This document shows, one piece after another, positions 18,527-27,331 of a stretch of 64,000 nucleotides of DNA; position 1 is the first letter of the stretch; every line of letters starts with the position of its first letter. Below the pieces are notes generated by a model, which was given only the letters and a program-made list of their open reading frames with translations, was not told the origin of the DNA and made no database searches. Origin of the DNA: Bradyrhizobium monzae (GTDB taxonomy: Bacteria; Pseudomonadota; Alphaproteobacteria; Rhizobiales; Xanthobacteraceae). The DNA lies in NCBI RefSeq assembly GCF_021458635.1, contig NZ_JAIRDQ010000001.1, positions 1 through 64,000 on the forward strand, given 5' to 3'. A program made the position numbers and the translations under genes.

Positions 18527-19417
18527 TCAGTTGATCAGGCCGGCATGCACCATGGCGCTGCGCACGGCGGCGCGGGTCGACTCGGACACCGGAACCATCG
18601 GCAGCCGCAGCGTCTCGTCGAGCTTGCCGAGCAGCGACATCGCGTACTTGATCGGCGCCGGATTGCTCTCGATGAAGAGGTTGTTGTGCAGCGGCATCAG
18701 CTTGTCGTGGATCGCGAGCGCCGCCTTGGTGTCGCCCTTCTGCCAGGCTGCGTGGAACTCCGCGCACAGGCGCGGCGCGACGTTCGAGGTCACCGAGATG
18801 CAGCCATGGCCGCCATGCGCCATGTAGCCGATGATGGTGGCGTCCTCGCCGGAGAGCTGGTTGAAGTCCTCGCTTAATTCAGCGCGCTGCTGCGACACGC
18901 GCACCATGCTGGCCGTGGCGTCCTTGACGCCGGCGATGTTCTTCAGCTCCCACAGCCGCTTCATCGTGTCGACCGACATATCGATCACCGAGCGCGGCGG
19001 GATGTTGTAGATGATGATCGGAATCCCGATCGCATCATTGATCGCCTTGAAGTGCTGATACATGCCTTCCTGGGTCGGCTTGTTGTAGTAGGGCGTCACC
19101 ACCAGCACGGCGTTGGCGCCCGCCTTCTCGGCATGCTGGGCGAGCTCGACCGCTTCCTTGGTGGAGTTGGAGCCGGCGCCGGCGATCACGGGCACGCGGC
19201 CCTTGGCCTCCTCGATGCACCATTCGACGACCTTCTTGTGCTCGTCATGGCTGAGCGTCGGGCTCTCGCCGGTGGTGCCGACCGGGACCAGGCCGTTGGT
19301 GCCTTCGGAGATCTGCCAGTTGACCAGGGAGCGGAACGCCGCCTCGTCGAGCGAGCCGTTCTTGAACGGCGTGACCAAGGCGGTGAACGACCCCCGGAAT
19401 TTCGTCTTGGCTGCCAT
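18527..19417 (-). CDS. dapA: 4-hydroxy-tetrahydrodipicolinate synthase
   Basis: A 296-residue TIM-barrel aldolase condensing pyruvate with aspartate semialdehyde on the path to lysine and diaminopimelate. The Schiff-base lysine is K165 in [10 protein letters not shown]; Tyr137 in [10 protein letters not shown] and the GTTGESPTL loop (48-56) complete the active site. Start 19417 is fixed by an excellent ribosome site, GGAGGAAGTCC; longer in-frame starts upstream lack support. It is divergent from the transglycosylase gene. Confidence 0.95.
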   Translation of the reverse strand: MAAKTKFRGSFTALVTPFKNGSLDEAAFRSLVNWQISEGTNGLVPVGTTGESPTLSHDEHKKVVEWCIEEAKGRVPVIAGAGSNSTKEAVELAQHAEKAGANAVLVVTPYYNKPTQEGMYQHFKAINDAIGIPIIIYNIPPRSVIDMSVDTMKRLWELKNIAGVKDATASMVRVSQQRAELSEDFNQLSGEDATIIGYMAHGGHGCISVTSNVAPRLCAEFHAAWQKGDTKAALAIHDKLMPLHNNLFIESNPAPIKYAMSLLGKLDETLRLPMVPVSESTRAAVRSAMVHAGLIN

Positions 19418-19623
19418 GGACTTCCTCCGTACGCGGCGAGATTTTAGAGCAAGCCCCATTCTTATCGGGTCTGTCCGGCCGGTAAAAGACCTGCCGCCCA
19501 TCGACGCACCGTTTAGGCCGCGATTTTGCCGCGGTGGTGGTGCAAACCCGGCGAAGGTAAGCGGCTGTTGGTATTTTGTCCGCATATTCAATCAAATACA
19601 GCCAGATCTTGTACAGATAGGTC

Positions 19624-22128
19624 TTGAGCCAATTGACTGATTCGGGGCGACGAACCTCCGTGACCTCCTTTCCTCGTGCCGCATGGCGATCTGCTGGTCT
19701 GGCCGTTTGCCTGATGGCCGGCCTGTCGATCGGCTGCGTCGCCTTGGCCAAATCCAATGAAGCGGCCGACGACACCGCGAAGGAACCCGCCAAGCAGGCG
19801 ACCAAGGGACCCGCGAAACCAGCCGTCAAGCCGTCCGCGAAGGACGAGACGAAGGGATCTGCCAAAGGGTCGGCCAAGGAGACCGCCAAGAGCACGGGCA
19901 AGGAAGCGGCCAAGGAGACCGCCAAGGGCGCGAGCAAGGGAGGCGCTTCCGCGCCGGCCAAGGATGCTGCGAAGAAGCCCGCCGGCAAGGATGCCGCCAA
20001 GGACAAATCGAAGCCCGCTGCCGCCGCCTCCGCGCCAAAAGCACGGCCGACCGCCAATGCTCCGGCCTCCCGGACCACGCCGGCGGTGACGGCCACTGTC
20101 AGACCTTCCGCGCCGGCCCCCGGCTCCGCCAAGCCTGTCGCAGCGCCGGTGCTGGCGCCCGCGACCCGCCAGCACGCCGCGCCGCGCAAGCCGGTCACGC
20201 CGGCCGCGGTTGCTGCGACCTCGTCGACGTCGCAGGCCGACAAGGATACGCTCGAGAACGTCATCGAGCTCGTCCGCAAGCGCAAGGCGGGCGATGCCAC
20301 GAGTTACGCCGATTCGATTTCGGATCCCGTCGCGCGAAAGCTTGCGGAATGGATCATTCTGCGCAGCGAGGACAACGGCGCGAGCGTTGAGCGCTATCGC
20401 GCCTTCCTCTCCGCCAATCCGAGCTGGCCGTCGCAGACCTTCCTGCGCCGGCGCTTGGAGGCTGCGATGTGGGACGACAGGCGCGACGACTCCGTCGGCT
20501 GGTCGTGGTTCGAGAACGAATCCCCCGTGTCGGCCAAGGGGCGCTTCGTGCTTGCCAAGGCGATGCTGGCGCGCGGCGATCGCGCCAACGCCGAGCGGCT
20601 CGTGCGCGAAGCCTGGCGCAGCGATCCGATGTCGGAAGACACAGAGAACAACGCGCTCGACCAGTTCGGCGCCCTGCTCACGCCGGGCGACCAGAAGGCG
20701 CGGATGGACACCCTGCTCTATGGCAGCGAGACCGAGGCTGCGCTGCGCGCCGCCAGGCGCCTGGGCGCCGGCTATGTCGCACTCGCCAAGGCCCGTATCG
20801 CCTCCTTCAAGAAAGCGCCGAACACGCGCGCGCTGCTCGAAGAGGTACCGCGCGAGCTGCACGGCGATCCCGGCTTCATCTTCAGCAAGATCCAGCTGCT
20901 GCGCCGCGAGGAGAAGTTTGCCGAAGCTGCCCAGCTCATGCTGTCGGCGCCGAAGGATCCGGGTCGGCTCTACAATCTCGACGAATGGTGGATCGAGCGG
21001 CGCCTGCTAGCGCGCAAGATGATCGACACCGAGGAATTCCGCAGCGCCTACCTGATCGCACGCGACGCGGCGCTGCCCTCGCGCGACATCTACAAGACCG
21101 AGCAGGAATTCACGGCAGGCTGGATCGCACTGCGCTTCCTCAACGATCCAGCGGCAGCCGCCCAGCACTTTGCCCGCATCGGCGTCGGCAGTGTCAATCC
21201 GACCACGCTGGCGCGTGCGGGTTACTGGCAGGGCCGCGCCGCGGAAGCCGCAGGCCGCCAGCAGGAGGCCCGCAACGCCTATGCCCGCGCCGCCGAGCAA
21301 TCCACCAGCTATTACGGCCAGCTTGCGCGCGCAAAACTTGGTCTGCCGCAGATCGAGCTGAACAGCCAGCCACGCGGCCGCGGCTCCGAACGGCTGGAGA
21401 TCGTGCGCGCGGCACAACTGCTTTACGAACTTGACGAGCGCGAACTCGCGGTGCCCATGCTCGCCGACATGGGCGAGAACGGCGATCCGGAGGCGCTGAC
21501 CGGCCTCGGCGAGCTGACCCAACGCTACAGCGACGCGCGCGGCATGCTGCTGCTCGGCAAGGCCGCATTGAATCGCGGCCTGCCGTTCGATTTCTACGCC
21601 TATCCCGTCAACGGCATTCCGCAGTTCACGCAGATCGGCCCCGAGGTCGAGCGCAGCATCGTCTACGCGATCGCGCGACAGGAAAGCGCGTTCAATCCGT
21701 CCGTGGTCTCGCCGGCGCAGGCCTATGGCCTGATGCAGGTGACGCCGGACGCCGCGCGTTACGTCTGCAAACGGCACGGCGCGACCTATGACCTCTCGCG
21801 GCTGAAGAACGATTCGTCCTACAATGCGACGCTCGGCGCGGCGGAGCTCGGCGGCCTGCTCGAGGATTATCGCGGCTCCTACATCATGACTTTCGCCGCC
21901 TACAATGCCGGCCGCGGCAGCGTGAAAAAGTGGATCGACCGTTACGGCGACCCGCGCGACGCCAAGGTCGATGCCGTCGACTGGGTCGAGCTGATCCCGT
22001 TCTCCGAGACGCGCAATTACGTGCAGCGTATCATGGAGAACCTCCAGGTTTACCGCGCTCGCTTCGGCGGTGGCACGCGGCTCCAGATCGAGGCCGATCT
22101 GCGCCGCGGCGCCGGCAGCGTGGAATAG
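19624..22128 (+). CDS. Soluble lytic murein transglycosylase (Slt-type) with Lys/Ala-rich linker
   Basis: An 834-residue periplasmic muramidase-like enzyme. An N-terminal hydrophobic segment (about residues 20-42) serves as signal peptide. A 130-residue low-complexity region follows, made of AKETAK/AKKPAGKDAAK-type repeats and a Pro/Ala stretch. Next is a helical superhelix domain (about 200-640) and the SLT catalytic domain with Glu687 in ARQESAFNPS, then YGLMQVTPDAA and TFAAYNAGRGSV. The start is uncertain: TTG 19624 or GTG 19660, neither with a good ribosome site. It is divergent from dapA. Confidence 0.9.
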   Translation: MSQLTDSGRRTSVTSFPRAAWRSAGLAVCLMAGLSIGCVALAKSNEAADDTAKEPAKQATKGPAKPAVKPSAKDETKGSAKGSAKETAKSTGKEAAKETAKGASKGGASAPAKDAAKKPAGKDAAKDKSKPAAAASAPKARPTANAPASRTTPAVTATVRPSAPAPGSAKPVAAPVLAPATRQHAAPRKPVTPAAVAATSSTSQADKDTLENVIELVRKRKAGDATSYADSISDPVARKLAEWIILRSEDNGASVERYRAFLSANPSWPSQTFLRRRLEAAMWDDRRDDSVGWSWFENESPVSAKGRFVLAKAMLARGDRANAERLVREAWRSDPMSEDTENNALDQFGALLTPGDQKARMDTLLYGSETEAALRAARRLGAGYVALAKARIASFKKAPNTRALLEEVPRELHGDPGFIFSKIQLLRREEKFAEAAQLMLSAPKDPGRLYNLDEWWIERRLLARKMIDTEEFRSAYLIARDAALPSRDIYKTEQEFTAGWIALRFLNDPAAAAQHFARIGVGSVNPTTLARAGYWQGRAAEAAGRQQEARNAYARAAEQSTSYYGQLARAKLGLPQIELNSQPRGRGSERLEIVRAAQLLYELDERELAVPMLADMGENGDPEALTGLGELTQRYSDARGMLLLGKAALNRGLPFDFYAYPVNGIPQFTQIGPEVERSIVYAIARQESAFNPSVVSPAQAYGLMQVTPDAARYVCKRHGATYDLSRLKNDSSYNATLGAAELGGLLEDYRGSYIMTFAAYNAGRGSVKKWIDRYGDPRDAKVDAVDWVELIPFSETRNYVQRIMENLQVYRARFGGGTRLQIEADLRRGAGSVE

Positions 22129-22139
22129 CGACCTTCTCT

Positions 22140-22420
22140 CTCGGGCGTAAGACGCTGCTCCTCGGTAACAGACGCGCGCCTCAGGCCGACACGACGTCGC
22201 CATCGCAGCAGCAACGAGCGCGAACCCCCGTGCCGCCGCGCCGTTGCCGCGACTTGGGCACCACGCCTGTCAGCTTTCCAGGACGGTCTTGAGCTTCTCA
22301 TCTTCGGACCAGCCCCGCCGCTCGCCCGTGTCCACCATCTCAAGCGACTTCGAGCCGTTCCACTTGAGCCGTTCGACTTGGGCACTGCGCCTATCATGGC
22401 GCCATCGCCACTGCGGGACT
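22140..22420 (-). pseudogene. Remnant of IS66-family OrfA (TnpA-type helix-turn-helix) protein
   Basis: On the minus strand one frame reads MVDTGERRGWSEDEKLKTVL (from 22338) and stops at 22270. The next frame continues with QVAATARRHGGSRSLLLRWR (about 22259 down to 22195). Joined, these match the IS66 OrfA layout: basic linker, WSxxEKLxIVxES, then a homeodomain-like ARRHGxSRSLLxRWRR motif. A frameshift separates the halves, and no IS66 OrfB or OrfC genes are nearby. It is a dead insertion-sequence fragment. Boundaries are approximate. Confidence 0.65.
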
Positions 22421-22440
22421 GTCAAATCCAGGGTCTTGGC

Positions 22441-22596
22441 TCAATGCCCAAATACTGGCCCAAGTGCCGGCCAAGGCGCTGGTTCAAGTGTCCTGACGTC
22501 TCCGATCAGCACATCCAGGGATCTGAGCACCTTGGTCAGTTGATCGACCACAACCGGGTCGTCGATCATCTTTCGACTTGTGCGTCGCAAGGCCAT
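22441..22596 (-). CDS. Possible 51-residue small protein
   Basis: A short minus-strand frame starting ATG at 22596 encodes MALRRTSRKMIDDPVVVDQL and then an amphipathic LRSLDVLIGDVRTLEPAPWP segment. In-frame sequence upstream (FLLFVGVT) is hydrophobic and overlaps the porin terminator. Composition is protein-like, but there is no ribosome site and no family match I recognise. It could be the tail of a decayed membrane protein. Confidence 0.25.
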   Translation of the reverse strand: MALRRTSRKMIDDPVVVDQLTKVLRSLDVLIGDVRTLEPAPWPALGPVFGH

Positions 22597-22617
22597 CGTC
22601 ACGCCGACAAACAGCAA

Positions 22618-22649
22618 AAAGCCCCCGGCGGTTTCCCGCCGGGGGCTTT
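22618..22649 (-). terminator. Rho-independent terminator of the porin gene
   Basis: GCCCCCGGCGG (22621-22631) pairs perfectly with CCGCCGGGGGC (22636-22646) around a 4-nt loop, with flanking A/T pairs. Read on the minus strand it ends in a run of five or more T. It lies about 20 bp past the porin stop. Strong by inspection. Confidence 0.9.
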
Positions 22650-22670
22650 CTATCGATCGCTAGATCGATC

Positions 22671-24182
22671 TTAGAAGGTGCGCTGAGCGCGAAGCATCAG
22701 GGTCAGGGAGTTCTGATCCTTCAGCTCATACACCGCAGGCGGCTTGGCAGCGGTACCAAGGAGCGCCGGAGCAGTGACCGTGCCGGAGAACTTCTGGTCC
22801 AGCATCGAATAGCTCAGGTCCGCCGTGAAGGCCAAGTTCTTGACCGGGGTCCAGACGGTGTTGACGCCGACGACGCCGAAGTTGAAGTCCGGGTTACAAG
22901 TCGCCCCGGCGTTCGCAATGTTGGCGAAGATGCCGCAGATCAGGGCCTTGCTGTTCGTGCCGTAGCTCAGGGCACCATAGCCACCGTAAACGCCGGTCAC
23001 CCAGTAGGGGCTCCAGTTGTGGGTATAGCCGCCACGGACGCCCCAGGTCTTCACGGTCTCGATGCTGCCGCCAGCGCCGAAGACGCCGTCAGCAACGCCA
23101 GCCAAACCGATGCTCTGGTATGCACCAGGCACGCCCGTGCCACTGAACATGAAGAAGGTTGCCGGGAACAGGACCTGGAAGTTCTCCTTGCTCATGCCAT
23201 CGGTGTAGACGGCCTGCAAGTTGATCGAGTCGCCAGCGCCGGTCGGGATGTTCTTGATCGACAACGAACCCTGAACCGCCCAGCCCCACTTGTCCGACGG
23301 GTGACCCGTGGGTTCCGTCGTGCCGTAGTAGGCAGCATGAAGATTATGTGCAGCAACCGAGAACTGGGCAAGACCCCAAGCCTGGTCAACACGGACGGCA
23401 CCGACGATGTCGGGGGAGCGCGTTCCACCCCAATCGCTGGAGCCGTAAGCACTACCCGTAATCAACGCAGTGGCAGCAGCGAGCGGTGAAGCGAAGCCGG
23501 AGGTGTTCCAGAGGTTGCCCTGACCGTTCGACTGAGTGGTGGGCTCTTCCAAGGCGATCGAACCGGTGATGCCCTGGCCGAAGTCAGCGGTATAGGCGAA
23601 CTGGTTGATACCGGTGACATGGTTGGAGCCGCCCGGAATGGTATCGGGACCGCCAGCCGGATAGCTCTGCCACGGCGCGTCGAAGATCGAGACCGTGCGG
23701 CCCATGGTGAAGCCAGCGAACTGGATGAACGCATGGTAGAGGCCGAGCGACGGTTGTCCGGTCGAGAACGCCGACGGGCTGCTGCCGGTGACGTTGGCCG
23801 TGTCATAGCTGAAGATCATGTCAGCGTAGGTACGAACAACGCCGTATTCGGTCGCCGTGCGGGTATCGACGTTGAGGTCCATACGAGCGCGGGTGTAGTA
23901 GTAGTTGGTCAAACGGTTGTTTGAGCCACCGTTCGCCGCGGCGGTGCTGTAGTTGAAACCGTAGTCGCCGGAGCCGCCGAAAATGGCGTCAGCGCGCAGG
24001 TAACCACCCAGCTTGATGCAGGTGTCGGTGCCGGGCATGTAGTAGAAACCCGCACCGTACAGGGAGCAGATCTTCACGTATTCGACCGCTTTGGCCTTCA
24101 CGGGGAGATCGGCTGCCTGCGCTCCGCCCACGGCGATAAGACCCGCCGCTGAGCCGAGCAAAAGGCTCTTAACCAACTTCAT
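22671..24182 (-). CDS. Outer-membrane porin (Porin_2 family)
   Basis: A 503-residue outer-membrane channel of the rhizobial Porin_2 family. A 23-residue signal peptide (MKLVKSLLLGSAAGLIAVGG, cleavage after AQA) is followed by the family start ADLPVKAKAVEYVKICSLYG and GTDTCIKLGGYLRAD. Alternating beta-strand sequence runs to a terminal phenylalanine (LMLRAQRTF), the outer-membrane insertion signal. Two Cys in the CSLYG...DTC region are typical. It has its own strong terminator and a long upstream non-coding region, consistent with high expression. Confidence 0.93.
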   Translation of the reverse strand: MKLVKSLLLGSAAGLIAVGGAQAADLPVKAKAVEYVKICSLYGAGFYYMPGTDTCIKLGGYLRADAIFGGSGDYGFNYSTAAANGGSNNRLTNYYYTRARMDLNVDTRTATEYGVVRTYADMIFSYDTANVTGSSPSAFSTGQPSLGLYHAFIQFAGFTMGRTVSIFDAPWQSYPAGGPDTIPGGSNHVTGINQFAYTADFGQGITGSIALEEPTTQSNGQGNLWNTSGFASPLAAATALITGSAYGSSDWGGTRSPDIVGAVRVDQAWGLAQFSVAAHNLHAAYYGTTEPTGHPSDKWGWAVQGSLSIKNIPTGAGDSINLQAVYTDGMSKENFQVLFPATFFMFSGTGVPGAYQSIGLAGVADGVFGAGGSIETVKTWGVRGGYTHNWSPYWVTGVYGGYGALSYGTNSKALICGIFANIANAGATCNPDFNFGVVGVNTVWTPVKNLAFTADLSYSMLDQKFSGTVTAPALLGTAAKPPAVYELKDQNSLTLMLRAQRTF

Positions 24183-25102
24183 GTTAAACCTCCAAGTTGC
24201 TCTTCAGGGAAGGTTACTGACCCGAATGGCCAATTCCCCAACCCCCTTTAAATCACCGCCTTGGCCACCTTCGCGTCTTCGGACACACCCGCATGAACGC
24301 GAGGGACTTAAGCGAAAGACCTAAACGGGACGACCTTGGGATGCCCCCCTCCGTCGCCCGATCACAATTACCGAACGTCCTTGCACACACAACAACAGAA
24401 CGCTCCGAAGCAGGCCTGTGAAGCGTGTTTTCCGACGGGTGTTGCACAAATAACACGCAGATGTGATCACGCGACACCTGTAACACATTGTTTATACTAT
24501 ATTTTTTTGATCGGTTCCACTTGCCGCCGAAATTCCCGGTCCGATGCCGCGCGGATCGGCTTACACACAGAAGCGGCTTTGACGCGCGCGAATCGTGGAA
24601 TCGGCATGCGGAGTTCACACGCAGGCTCAGGAGATCTGTAACGCGCCGTAACTCTCGGTGATCTCTGGCAGGAGACGTGCGAATGGCCGACACGGCGTGC
24701 GCGGCGCAGACTCATTAAGTGGCTGACGTCGCTCGCGCGACCAGGAGAATCAGGACCGGCATCATCCCGGCTGGCGGGGATGTGCGGTTCGCCCGTCGAT
24801 GCCTCCATAAGCCTGGAACGGCGCAGCAAGCCGGAAGCCTGCCTCGCAGGCGCGCGCCTGAAATATCCAGTAAATTCAATAGCTTGATGGATCTGGCATG
24901 GCGTCCCCCGTCGCCGCTGTCGCTGTAACCTCAGGCAAACGCCTTGATTCTGCGTCCACTCTTTCTGCGCGATGTTTCTCGACCGGAAAGCACACCGTCA
25001 CTATTGGCGCGCAGTCCTGCGGAAATCGTTGGGAATATTCGAGCGAAAACACGCGCTTCCAAATTGACCGGCCCAAGTAATTAGATGCATAAGGCTCGCA
25101 CC
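24183..25102. other. Long intergenic region upstream of the porin
   Basis: About 920 bp without a supportable gene. The segment 24480-24515 is AT-rich on a GC-rich background; on the minus strand it reads AAAAATATAGTATAAACAA, a plausible -10 region for the porin with a leader of about 300 nt. Short open frames on both strands lack ribosome sites and family sequence. The rest shows nothing I can name. Confidence 0.35.
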
Positions 25103-25195
25103 GGAGAGGTGGCCGAGTGGCTGAAGGCAACGCTTTGCTAAAGCGTCATACGGTCTCAAGCTGTATCGAGGGTTCGAATCCCTCCCTCTCCGCCA
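25103..25195 (+). tRNA. tRNA-Ser (anticodon GCU)
   Basis: The acceptor stem GGAGAGG pairs with CCTCTCC. The D-arm GGCCGAGTGGCTGAAGGC is present, with an anticodon loop TTGCTAA (anticodon GCT), a long variable arm (class II) and the T-arm GGTTCGAATCC. The 3' CCA (25193-25195) is encoded. It reads AGC/AGU serine codons. Confidence 0.96.
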
Positions 25196-25302
25196 CCCAG
25201 CGGCAGAATCAAGGTCTGTTCATCTGAAAGCGATCGTCGCACGGCTGCGAAAGCCTGGCGCCAGGATTCGCGCGGCTGAGCTCGGCCCGATTCGCGCTCT
25301 CT

Positions 25303-25557
25303 TTATATGTGCGTGTCCGCATCTCGCGGCCCGAATCGCCAGATCCGCCAGTGCGAGGGTGATATCAGCACGGCCTCGCCCGCCCAGACATTGAACCAGA
25401 CGCCGGCCTTGCGCCGGCATGGGAAGCCAAGCGGCAGAATGCCGGTCTTGTGCGGCCGTCCGAGTTCCAGATCGCAATCGTCGGGCGCGATCTGAATCGG
25501 CAGCCATTCGCTTCGTCTTGGACTCAGTCCTGAGTCATTCTTCTCGGGATCGCTCAT
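25303..25557 (-). CDS. Small conserved-looking hypothetical protein
   Basis: An 84-residue cytoplasmic protein with a charged N-terminus (MSDPEKNDSGL) and a compact aromatic-rich body: LPIQIAPDDCDLELGRPHKT, then VWFNVWAGEAVLISPSHWRIW. The codon pattern is coding-like and the sequence is not low-complexity. I recognise no family. The ribosome site is weak. It lies just past tRNA-Ser on the opposite strand. Confidence 0.6.
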   Translation of the reverse strand: MSDPEKNDSGLSPRRSEWLPIQIAPDDCDLELGRPHKTGILPLGFPCRRKAGVWFNVWAGEAVLISPSHWRIWRFGPRDADTHI

Positions 25558-25652
25558 GCCGCTCAGGTCTTAAGTGATGGCACGACGCGGGAACTTGATT
25601 CAGCGCAATCCAATCGCCCCGTGAAACCGCGGAGCCGGATCCGCTTCTCAAT

Positions 25653-25919
25653 TCAATGCGCGGACACCCACGCCCTCGCGTCACGCTGCGCGGCCGAGAT
25701 CTCGGACTCCGACATCTGGCCGGCCACTTCCTGGCGCAGCGCGACGGCGTCCTTGCGGCCCTTCAGCGCAGCGAGGTTGAACCATTTGTGCGCGGCGACG
25801 AGGTCGACCAGGCCCGAGCGGCCGCTCGCCCAATAGATCCCGCGCTCGAACAGAACGTCCGACAGCGCGCTTGCATCGATCGGCGTAGCCGCATCGAGAT
25901 CGAAAGTACCCTGAAACAT
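25653..25919 (-). CDS. Small SEL1/TPR-like repeat protein
   Basis: An 88-residue protein with one recognisable SEL1-like unit: AAHKWFNLAALKGRKDAVAL, followed by a helical QMSESEISAAQRDARAWV tail. Such short single-repeat proteins are common in Bradyrhizobium (from memory). ATG 25919 is backed by AGGGGATG. Function unknown; probably protein-protein contact. Confidence 0.7.
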   Translation of the reverse strand: MFQGTFDLDAATPIDASALSDVLFERGIYWASGRSGLVDLVAAHKWFNLAALKGRKDAVALRQEVAGQMSESEISAAQRDARAWVSAH

Positions 25920-26661
25920 AACGCATCCCCTTTTTCTTAGGCCGCCTCGTTCCCCCGAGCGCGGCTCCCGTCCACTCTGATGTGCGCGATCCTTCTGGAT
26001 CGCGCGCTGTTCAACTTACCCCCATGCCGTTTGCCGGCTTGTTGGAGGCGATGATGGCGGGCAAATTTGAATGGCAGTTTAAGTATCGCGATGAAGCAGA
26101 CGTAAACGCGAGGCCGCGCCACGCGCGCGGGAAATTCAAGAAGTCCCTGATTTGCAGGCACTTCTTCGATTCGTCAGATTTGGTTTACCGTGGGATTTTT
26201 GGACATCGATAACCATCGCGCGCAGTGGCGCGTGTCCTGTGATGTCTCCCTCCCGCTATCGAGTGGAGGAGCAACGCGCTGTCAGCGTGCAATCATCCGC
26301 ACTCTCGCCGGCCCCAAGGCGGCGGAGCCAGGACGGCAGGCCAAGACAGCACGACAGCGCAGTGCGACTGCCGTGGTCAGATCAACAATGTCGGGAATGG
26401 GAATGCCGGCAATACCCCGGCCTCAGGGAACGAGGGCGTCGGCGAACACGTCAGGACCAGATTCCAAATTAGCCCGGAGGCCGCTTGTGGAATTGCGGAG
26501 CCCTTTTGAAGGAGACCCGCACCGAACGAAGAAAACTTGTTTCTTCTGCCGGACCGGACTTTGACGAGCAAGCTCGCGAAGCTGACGATCCGACCGTTGA
26601 CCTGATGTCTCGCCGACACCCTCTATCGTCGACCAGAACCTTTTGAGAGGCGCTGGTGACG
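25920..26661. other. Gene-poor spacer with possible decayed coding sequence
   Basis: About 740 bp with no supportable gene. Between about 26390 and 26600 on the plus strand one frame reads GNVGNGNAGNTPASGNEGVG and continues to an in-frame TGA and beyond into LTSKLAKLTIRPLT. This looks like a degraded protein or repeated sequence, but I cannot name it. Confidence 0.25.
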
Positions 26662-26684
26662 TGCCGGCTCTCTGGGAGCCGGCA
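26662..26684 (-). terminator. Possible hairpin terminator of the Lys-rich micro-protein gene
   Basis: TGCCGGCTC (26662-26670) pairs with GAGCCGGCA (26676-26684) around 5 nt. It sits 16 bp past the stop of the small gene but lacks a T-run on the minus strand, so it may be only an RNA-stabilising hairpin. Confidence 0.35.
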
Positions 26685-26699
26685 ACTTCAGAAGCGAAG

Positions 26700-26798
26700 T
26701 TACTTCTTCTTGGCGACCTTGCGGGTCTTCTTCGCAGTCTTCTTCACTGCGCTCTTCGCCTTCTTCGCCTTCTTCGCCTTCTTTGCTTTCTTGGCCAT
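26700..26798 (-). CDS. Lysine/alanine-rich micro-protein (histone-H1-tail-like)
   Basis: A 32-residue, extremely basic protein starting MAKKAKKAKKAKKAK and ending TAKKTRKVAKKK; over half of the residues are Lys. A strong ribosome site (GGAGGG, 5 nt before ATG 26798) supports real translation. A longer in-frame start at 26903 would add 35 unrelated residues without such a site. Composition resembles bacterial histone-H1-like tails, so nucleic-acid binding is plausible (inference). The DNA itself is a short AAG/GCC-type repeat. Confidence 0.6.
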   Translation of the reverse strand: MAKKAKKAKKAKKAKSAVKKTAKKTRKVAKKK

Positions 26799-27086
26799 GT
26801 TGCCCTCCGATGTGTGAGATGGCTCTAATCGCTGCGCGCATTCGGGGATCGAATGTGCACTCACCCCGAATACACCAACACGACGAAAAAAACATCTTCT
26901 CACTTAAGGAAGTGTTGACGACGCAGCGCGCCTGCGCCAGCCGCGCTTGATTTGCCGACACGCAGAGACACGCGTCTGCGAATGCAAATGCTTCTCGCAA
27001 CGTCGGCGGCGCCAAGCGCGGCGATTGCAGGAAAACACTATGCAGCAAGTATTATCCTGCGCGCGCACGTCACGCGTGATCCGCGC

Positions 27087-27249
27087 GATGGCGCGCGCTG
27101 CAAAGCGCGCCATCGCCTCGCAGAGGCGAGTCGCGGACTCTGAGTCGCGAATTTTGGCAACGAAATTATTTTCATGCTTAACGGCGGAAGCGCTCGTCAG
27201 GGCGAGTGCAAGTCGCCGTTTTGTGCGAATCGCGCCACCGCGATTCGCA
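27087..27249. other. Cluster of four strong hairpins
   Basis: Within the 533-bp spacer before gatB's 3' end are GATGGCGCGC/GCGCGCCATC (27087-27096 with 27105-27114), CGCCTC/GAGGCG (27114-27128), TCGCGGACTC/GAGTCGCGA (27131-27150) and the perfect 11-bp TGCGAATCGCG/CGCGATTCGCA (27224-27249). None has a T-run. Nothing coding is supported in the surrounding spacer. Confidence 0.5.
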
Positions 27250-27331
27250 TCTGCAGCGTGACCTCAACGGGATAAAGTTTGCTGTTTGCGATGCGTGCGC
27301 GCGTCTCGTCTCGACGTCGCGCGAGGTGACG

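Noticed and set aside
24253..24693. Minus-strand frame of 146 codons upstream of the porin
   Set aside because: Low protein likelihood, covers an AT-rich promoter-like segment, no start signals.
26904..27113. Arg-rich minus-strand frame across the hairpin cluster
   Set aside because: Its sequence is dictated by GCGCGC-type palindromes; no ribosome site.
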